From the NCBI GenBank assembly GCA_013368315.1, contig JAACJM010000079.1:124001-188000 (forward strand): a DNA stretch of 64,000 bases, read 5' to 3'. The notes beneath the pieces were generated by a model, which was not told the DNA's origin, ran no database searches, and worked only from the letters and a program-made list of their open reading frames with translations. Numbering within the stretch: the first letter of the stretch is position 1; each line of letters starts with the position of its first letter. Made by a program: the position numbers and the translations under genes. This document shows positions 57,407 through 64,000 of the stretch, in pieces. The DNA comes from Tetrapyrgos nigripes (Eukaryota > Basidiomycota > Agaricomycetes > Agaricales > Campanellaceae).

Positions 57407-59660
57407 ATGCCTCTTTACATTGTCCAGAATGAGTCATTTCAGCAGCCTGTATCCACGACTTGTCAAAATCCCCTGTTATCCCCGAGGCGTCCTACACTAC
57501 CTCAGTATCTTCATTCATGTCCGCTATTAACCGTGTCACCGAGTGCACCGAAGGACTCAGCGGTACGCCTCTTTCAAAAGGGATCGCGACGACGAAGGCC
57601 AACGACAAGGCCGGAGATCTTCAAGAGTGGCTCCTTCAAGACTTTAACGATTGCTGTCACCTCATCATACATGACTTCATCAAGGTCATCTTTGGACTCA
57701 CCCACAACAGACTTGTGGAACTCAAAGTCAAGATGGACGACAAGGTCATGTCCGATCCAGACTTTCAAGTGTCATGGAAAAAGTTCAGGGAGTCGGTGAA
57801 AGTGGTGAGATCTGAAGAACCTTTGACAGAGACCCCAGGTATGCAGTTTGTTCCACCATTGTCGAGCTTCACTTAATACGTTACTCTGTCTCAGGAAGAC
57901 GCGCATCCAACAGTGAAGGGCAAGACGACGAAGGTAAGTCTCCGCCAGTCCGCTATCAAACATTGTTTGACCTGCTTCCCGGTTCTGTGATATCTCAAGA
58001 CATGTTACTCTCGCATATGTCTTCGTCACATCCGTATACTCGAAATGTCTGCAACAAAAGGCAGAAGACCGATATGGGCGCTGTGCAAAGGTACCGGGAG
58101 GATGAGGACGAGGACGAGGACGAGTCTATTACGACAACACAAGGGATGAAAGTGGAAACCCTGGTCCAGTGCGCTAATTACAGGCTAGAGATGTTGTCGA
58201 GAGGTATCCTCCAGTATCATGCTTTAGGCTTGGTCGTCGACGGTACGTGGTTCCAGTGCTGCTACTATGACCGGTCCGCAATCATCCACTCCAACCCGAT
58301 AAACCTCGACGAGAAAGATCATCTCCTCTTGCTGCTCGTTGCGCTCAATGAACTCAAGGTTCACAAGCCTTTCGTGTCCCCTATCCCTGATCGAACTCCT
58401 GGTACAACTGAAGTCTTTCCCCATATGGATCCAGTCTACTGCAACTTGAAGGGCCATGACGACCATTACGAGTTGGCTTCCGGTCAAGAGAAAGGCCTTG
58501 TACATGACAGGTCTGGCATGAATGCTTTTCACGGCTGCAAGCTAGTCCTCGATGAAGAGACGGAGCTCACGCTCGGTCAAACCATTCAACGCTCCCATTC
58601 CATTATTGGTCGGGGAACGACGGTTCTCCACGCTAAGTGTTTGAAGGGACATTGGGGCAAAGAGGGCGACGAGGTTGTTGTGAAGATCAGCTTTGTCGAT
58701 GAGGGGCGTTTGTCAGAGGCAAAGTTCATGGATCTCGCAAAAGAGAAAGCTGTTGGAGATCATGCATGGGCCCTGGAACATCTTCCGGAGATCTTGTCTG
58801 CGCACGAGTACCCGAATAGTAAGGACTCGCCGGAATCTCGCCTCTTCGAGTTCATGAGAGACAAGCTCAAGGCAGACTCTACCTACGAATTACGCATCCT
58901 TCGGATCCTTGTCCTACGGCCCCTCAAATCCATAACCCAGCTCGACGACCCCAAGGACTTTGCCCAAGTCTTCTATGACATCCTTCAGATCCACAGGTGG
59001 CTCGTCGACCACGCCAAGATTTTACACCGCGATATTAGCCAGAACAATATCATGTACCGCGTGTTGAAGGATGGCAAAGTCCACGGGGTCTTGAATGACC
59101 TTGATCTGGCTTCAACACTCTCTATGTCTCGCTCACACTCTTCCCAGACCAGAAGTGGTACGAGACCCTTCATGAGTCACGAGCTCTTGACACCAAATCG
59201 GCCTGGGCTGGGTCACTTTTATAGGCACGACCTTGAGAGCATCTATTATGTGATGCTTATCCTTTTCGCCAATTACGACAAAGTTAAGGAGGACGGCAAT
59301 GCTCAGAAGAAGGGCATCCAGAAAGTGGATAACCAACACGAAGAGTGGTTCAAAGGAACGGATAAGGAAGTCGCTGCGTTCAAATGGATTGCTCTAAATA
59401 GTGTGCCGACATTGCAGCCCCTCTTTTCCAGCCTCAGGCAAAGCATCCGACAGCTTTCCGTTTTCATTCGCTCTGGGCACAACGAGGCTTACACATACAT
59501 CACGCAGGAAGAGGAAGAGGTTACTTTTGATGAACACACCCTAAATGGCCACGTCACTTATGACAAATTCAGAGCACCGATGTCGAGATTTAGAGGAGAA
59601 CCTTTGGTCACTCGGTATAAGAAGCCTCTTGACCTAGTTCCCGTCGACTACAGGTCTTAG
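57407..59660 (+). CDS. FunK1-type protein kinase, copy 2
   Basis: Paralog of copy 1 with an intact kinase domain. Exons: up to 57838, 57895-57933 and 58000-59660 (stop 59658-59660). The ATG at 57407 gives the shared start MPLYIVQNESFQQ, but the following conserved part (IPEASYTTSVSSFMSAINRV) lies in another frame. Either an indel has hit the 5' end or translation begins at a later ATG (57518, MSAINRVTECTEG). Kinase features: IGRGTTVLHAKCLKG, VVVKISFVDEGRL (ATP-anchoring Lys), LHRDISQNNIMY (catalytic Asp), NDLDLAST (metal-binding Asp in a DLD version of DFG), GTRPFMSHELL (activation and P+1 region) and a C-terminal TRYKKPLDL. It lacks the middle domain present in copy 1 at about 54840-55130. 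Probably functional at the kinase level. Confidence 0.75.
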
Positions 59661-60689
59661 AGACAGCGGACTTCATTATGGTGTACAATTTCAGTATTCA
59701 CTATCAGTATAGCAATTTGTATGTACAAATAGTTTTGAGATCAAGTACTCTCTCATATTTCTCGTCGCGAAGATTGAGTCTGATTTTTTGGGTTGCTCGC
59801 TCTGAGTCCTTTGTTTGTTGACCCGAGTTAAATAAGTACGTTTGTTGGTACCAGGTCTCAATCCTCCTCCTTGTCATCAGTTTTTGCTCGCAGCCCAGGT
59901 ACTTTTCTCTTCCTCTTCCTACAGAAACACTCCGTCTCCAGGATATGATTTTGGCGTTCTACAGAATGTCACTACATCAAGTCCAACGGGCATTTCAAGT
60001 TCTTTCAAGTTCAAGCAACAAAGTCGGACAATTTGCCGAAGTCGGAGCGGCCAGTGTACTACTTGTGATGTAGGGAGACGGAACCACCCTGTCTAGGCTA
60101 ACGTTGTACAGGTCGCGGTACAAGTAGCATTCATGGTTGTTGGGATCGCTGGGCATTAAATGCGGTGTTGACGAGTTTGTGCCCAGGACCTTAGCAATGA
60201 CCATCTCCCGTCAAGTTTGCCTCCAAATGACTCGGAGACCACAAACACGCTTCTCGCCCTACCAGGACACAACAAGACGCATTTTTCATCCCATCGATGT
60301 TGGTCTATCCTTTACCGTTTCGCCATTTCCCGCGTGTTACACATATCATCTACGAGTCTCCTATCCCCATGACAACGACTCCTCCGATAGTTGACAAGTT
60401 GGATAGAGGATGTCAGCGACGAGGTGTTGACGCGTACGATGCTGATCTTGTCTTTGGCGAGCACGAAGGGAGTGGTTCACTGCAACGTGCATTTTGTACA
60501 CTAGACTGCAGTGTGTTTTTTTTTTCTTTTTCCTTATTTTTTCCCCAACCCATTCGGTTCGCCCTCGCCCTTTCACCTTTTCGGTGGTCTTCTTTGCGTT
60601 TTGCTATATAGTTCGGTACTAAGTGTTCATTTCATTTAGATCGATAATGCATATGTGCCTCGGGCGAAACTGCAACCTAGGCGAAATCA
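59661..60689. other. Spacer with pyrimidine tract
   Basis: 3' flank of kinase copy 2, then DNA with no gene I can support. 60510-60560 is a T/C-rich tract and precedes the MFS relic, possibly its old promoter. Confidence 0.4.
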
Positions 60690-61640
60690 CGACGTCTAAA
60701 CCAAGTCTGAAGTCTTTTCTTACCGCCTATTCTACGGTTCCATGGTGCAAATCCCGACAAGCAAGCTATCAAGCCAACCAGCATGCTCTATGTCGGCGGT
60801 GCTCTTGCACATCACGCCGAACGACTTTCCAACCTATTCGGTAACTCGGAATTTTACAAGCAGCACCCCCTACTTTCTAGCCTGTGCAGTCCCAGCAACC
60901 TTCGCCATCGTCGCATGGTTCACGGCCTTCTTCCTTCAAGAGACTGTCCGATCGCCCCAGTCTATCTCTGACCTCTTCAAAAAAAGGAAGGCAAAGACTC
61001 AGCGCCTGCAATCGTATCTGCACCTCCTCTAACTCAACGAGGATTGCGACATCGTCACCACTGCCACCACTACAGACTTAGTGTGCGGCGCAGACCCGAA
61101 CCCAGAGGCAGAAAACCTGTCCCATGCCGCCAGATGCTCGTTCCCCGAGTTCTCATCCCCATATCCAACTACGCCTTCCTTTCCCTCGTCGACATTGCTT
61201 GGCGAGCCACCCATCCCCTCTTTCTCTCAACGCCAATCTCCCTAGGTGGATTAGGGTACACGATACCATAGGTCCCAAAGTGACTTTCTTGGTAGGCCTT
61301 GTATCGGCGATTCCGACATTTGCTTTGTTTCCGATTATTAGTGGTTCTGGGAGAACTACAGGAGGGGTCAACAACACAGTGTAGATGTTCGTGGGATTGC
61401 AGATTGTGTTTGATGAGTCTCTCGTTTGGTATGATTTTCGTTTTCTCAAAATCTCGTTTCAGTATCACTCATACCTTATACCTTCCTATCCTTCCTTGCT
61501 CACAGATGCCATCTTCATCTTTATCGCGTCCTCAGCGCCAAATCGCGTATCTCTGGGAGCAACAAATGGCCTCAGTCAAATGGGCCTGCCGTAGCCAATT
61601 CATTGTTTGCAGCGTCGATTAGGAATCATTATGTGAATGA
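60690..61640 (+). pseudogene. MFS drug-transporter (DHA1-like) relic
   Basis: Pieces of the C-terminal half of a fungal multidrug MFS permease lie in several frames: LYVGGALAHHAERLSNLFGN, YFLACAVPATFAIVAWFTAF, LQETVRSPQSISDLF, then VLIPISNYAFLSLVDIAWRA, HPLFLSTPISLGGLGYT, then PKVTFLVGLVSAIPTFALFP, and finally FIFIASSAPNRVSLGATN and GLSQM. The order is right for the family, but the helix between GGLGYT and the DRWGPK-type loop is missing. A stop follows GGVNNTV (about 61381), and the first six helices are absent. Non-functional. Confidence 0.7.
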
Positions 61641-62173
61641 GAATATGGTTTATCGGTTGCTCGTGTTTCAAGGTCCTTGACGGTGACCGGTCCCGGTAAA
61701 GTACGGATGAACCGTGGGGTCCTTTTAATGCTTGCAAATCTAAGGGACTTCATCATCTTTGTAGGTTGATCTCGAAGTTTTGCTTGTGATTATGTCCGAT
61801 GTACCGTACACACCGTGTCGCCATATTGCATACCGTACCGTACCGTCTCTGCTTGCTGCTCTGCTCACTGACAGTACGGGTGCCAGTCAAGAGTTGCCGT
61901 CGCAGTACCGTCAAGATGAAAACTCAAATCCTCCGACCTAAGTATTAGTCAGCATCTGCTGAGCCCTGTGCTCAACTGTGCAGCTGAAACCGTACACAGT
62001 AACGGTTCAGGGCCTACTGAATACATCTGTGTATGCAGACTGTATTGGCGATGATGGACTGACTCATTCTATGATTATTGCAATAATAGGTCCTTCGTGA
62101 CGGCATTCCATAGTATAAAGTGCGAGGATGTTAATCCACCTCAGTAGGCTCCCCAAGCTCGATACAAGTCACT
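61641..62173 (+). promoter_or_regulatory. Spacer and duplicated promoter of adenylate-forming copy 2
   Basis: 61641-62018 has no gene; GTACCGTAC-type short repeats occur near 61800-61850. 62019-62173 is homologous to 40385-40617 upstream of copy 1, with small deletions, and keeps a TATAAAGTGCGAGGA-like box about 60 bp before the ATG. Confidence 0.5.
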
Positions 62174-64000
62174 ATGCCTTCTCACTCACCTTTGTACCCG
62201 CCTGTTGACAAGCTTTCTACTCAGCTCTCTATTCCCGAACTACTGGACTTCCACCTGACGAATAACCCAGACTTCCCGCTCTACGTCTTTGCCAACGATG
62301 ATAGCGGTTCTCAAACGGAGATTTCAATGCTCGAGTACATTCGTGCAGCTCATAGGGCTGGAGCCCCCATTCGTGCCAATGGTAGCTCTCGACCTGGAGA
62401 AATCGTCGCTATTGTTGCTCTTCTCGACGCCATTGTTTATTCTGCCATAATCAGCGGAATGATGAAGGTTGGATTGGTGGTGAGCAGCAACGTGGTGAAT
62501 TAACTCTACACCTCAACTCATGTTATTCTTCAGCCATTCCCAATTTCTACCTTCCTGTCTCCTGATGCAATCGCCAAGATGCTCCAAGTGAACAATGTCC
62601 GTCGCGTTATTACAACTAATTCTACCCTCCCGGATTTCCTTGCTAGTATCCGAGAGAAACTCGACCCCACATACGAGTGTGTTTTCGAGGAAGCACCCGG
62701 CCTCTCGGATCTTTACCCCAAGCTAGGGAAAGAAAAAGCCGAAGATGACTTCTTCCCTTTATCAGACCTACCTTCAAGCCTCTCCGACGAAGATCTAGCC
62801 ATGTGCATCCATTCCTCAGGATCCACCGGATTGCCCAAGGCTATCCGATTCACACATCGTGCTCTCAAAACTCTAGCTACTACCTGTCAGTACTCTCCCC
62901 TCGCTCCTTCACTTTTTAGGACTGAGCCTTCTTTGATCGCAGACCTTGTCCGAGAAACCCGTAACTGGGAGAGTCCTATTCGTTTCTCTGGCTTTGGGTT
63001 GTTGCTCTTCCACGCAACAGGAATTGGCTGTTACATCACGTCAGGACTGTCCGGTCCAATTACTGTAGCTCTTTTTCCTCCTACGGTGACGAATCCTGAT
63101 GAAGTACCTATCGTTGCTACACCTGAAAACACTATTCAACACCTCGAACGCACAAAAGCAACAGCATCGTTTATTCCTCCCAGCTTTTTCAGTAGTTTTA
63201 CGCGGTCTGAGAAAGCGATCGAAGTTTTGAGAAAGCTGGTCTTTGTGGTGAGCATTCTGCGCTTATACTTCAAGGTCTGACTCTGATTTTACTACAAAAT
63301 AACATGTGCACAGAGCACTGCAGGTGGTTTTATCCCAACCAGTGCAGGCGATCACTTGGTGTCTTCGGGAGTCCGTTTGCGCGTCGTATTTGCAGGGACA
63401 GAGATTGCGGTACCTTCCTTACTCTCGCTTGAAGATCTGGACCCTCAGGATTGGAATGCTTTTGCCTTTTCCAAACATATAAAGGTTAGGTGGATTCCTC
63501 ATGGAGAAGGACTGTTCCGTTGTCAATTCCTGGTGTGTATTCTCTGCTTATCCGAGCTGGCTAACTTATTTGCTCGCCACTTACTGTCTTCTCCTATTCA
63601 CTGCAGACATCAGACACCTATCAACCTTCCGTCGAGAACTTGCCAAATGAAAAAGGGTATGAAGGAAATGATCTCTTTGCACCTCATCCTACTAAAGAAG
63701 GCTTCTGGAGAATGTAAGTCGTCTAGGCTTCGTCAACTTTCTTGTCCCAACTGCTATTTGACGGTCATTTACAGTGTCGGCCGCATTGATGATGTTGTAG
63801 TTCAAGCAAATGGTCAAAAGACACTACCAGGCCCGATAGAGGACGCCATTCTGTCTAGTGACTTGTAAAGTGTCTTTTTTTTATAGCCTTGAACCAGGGC
63901 TTCTTACACTCTTGGTCTCCTTCCTCTCTTAGGGTACAAGGCGCCGTCGTATTCGGTCGTCTGCACGTTCATCTCGGCGTATTGGTAGAGCTTTCTCCTG
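62174..64000 (+). CDS. Stand-alone adenylate-forming enzyme, copy 2 (runs off window)
   Basis: Paralog of the gene at 40618 with the same exon pattern. Start ATG 62174 (MPSHSPLYPPVDKL). Motifs: VAIVALLDAIVYSAIISGMM, IHSSGSTGLPKAIRF (P-loop), IRFSGFGLLLFHATGIG, a degenerate A5 motif FAGTEIA where copy 1 has FGATEFG, and IVGRIDDVVVQANGQKTLPGPIED. Introns match copy 1, and the donor at about 63716 is GT where copy 1 has GC. The last visible exon starts GTACAAGGCGCCGTCGT (about 63933), and the end lies beyond the window. Activates an unknown acid; the changed A5 motif could mean altered substrate or reduced activity. Confidence 0.78.

Overview
This window looks like nuclear DNA of an Agaricomycete (mushroom-type basidiomycete). 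Genes are cut by many introns of about 45-75 nt. The window carries lineage-typical families: DUF7918-type proteins, FunK1-type protein kinases, a NACHT-WD40 NLR, and a stand-alone adenylate-forming enzyme. There are also several small terminal-inverted-repeat elements and a Ty3/gypsy relic. No rRNA, tRNA or CRISPR was recognised.

Layout. 1.4-13 kb is a conventional gene block: a Pps1-like dual-specificity phosphatase (+), a monocarboxylate-transporter-like MFS permease (+), a full-length but divergent actin (+) and a small BRI3-like membrane protein (-). 14.3-19.2 kb is a minus-strand cluster of DUF7918-type genes: one fragment, one pseudogene and two intact copies. It is followed by the last exon of an O-fucosyltransferase-like gene and by a MYND-finger gene whose 5' side is hit by a 587 bp hAT-like element. 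21.8-25.4 kb holds decayed minus-strand genes. 29.1-33.8 kb encodes a large NLR: helical N-terminus, NACHT, then 14 near-identical WD40 repeats. 36.8-39.8 kb is a second copy of the 16.05-19.2 kb DUF7918 pair, followed by the complementary 5' part of the fucosyltransferase-like gene. 40.6-42.8 kb and 62.2 kb to the window end are two paralogous adenylate-forming genes that also share promoter sequence. 43.3-44.6 kb is another fucosyltransferase-like copy carrying a 509 bp hAT-like insertion. 45.4-50.4 kb is a decayed gypsy element with a GTACC target-site duplication. 51.9-53.9 kb holds a mariner-like MITE and a 252 bp fold-back palindrome. 54.2-59.7 kb has two FunK1 kinase paralogs, the first broken. 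60.7-61.6 kb is an MFS drug-transporter relic.

Two processes shape the window. One is repeated local duplication (DUF7918 pair, fucosyltransferase-like gene, adenylate-forming gene, FunK1 kinase, WD40 repeats). The other is CpG loss: about 22-33 kb and 43-52 kb are strongly CpG-poor, and decayed copies differ from better-kept paralogs largely by C-to-T or G-to-A at CpG, as expected for cytosine-methylation or RIP-like decay in fungi. The NLR is the only long coding gene in the CpG-poor parts that stays nearly open, apart from one base missing in a G run. No new multi-gene pathway could be proven. The most notable objects are the fast-evolving NLR, the mobile-element insertions with exact target-site duplications, and the paralogous empty site.
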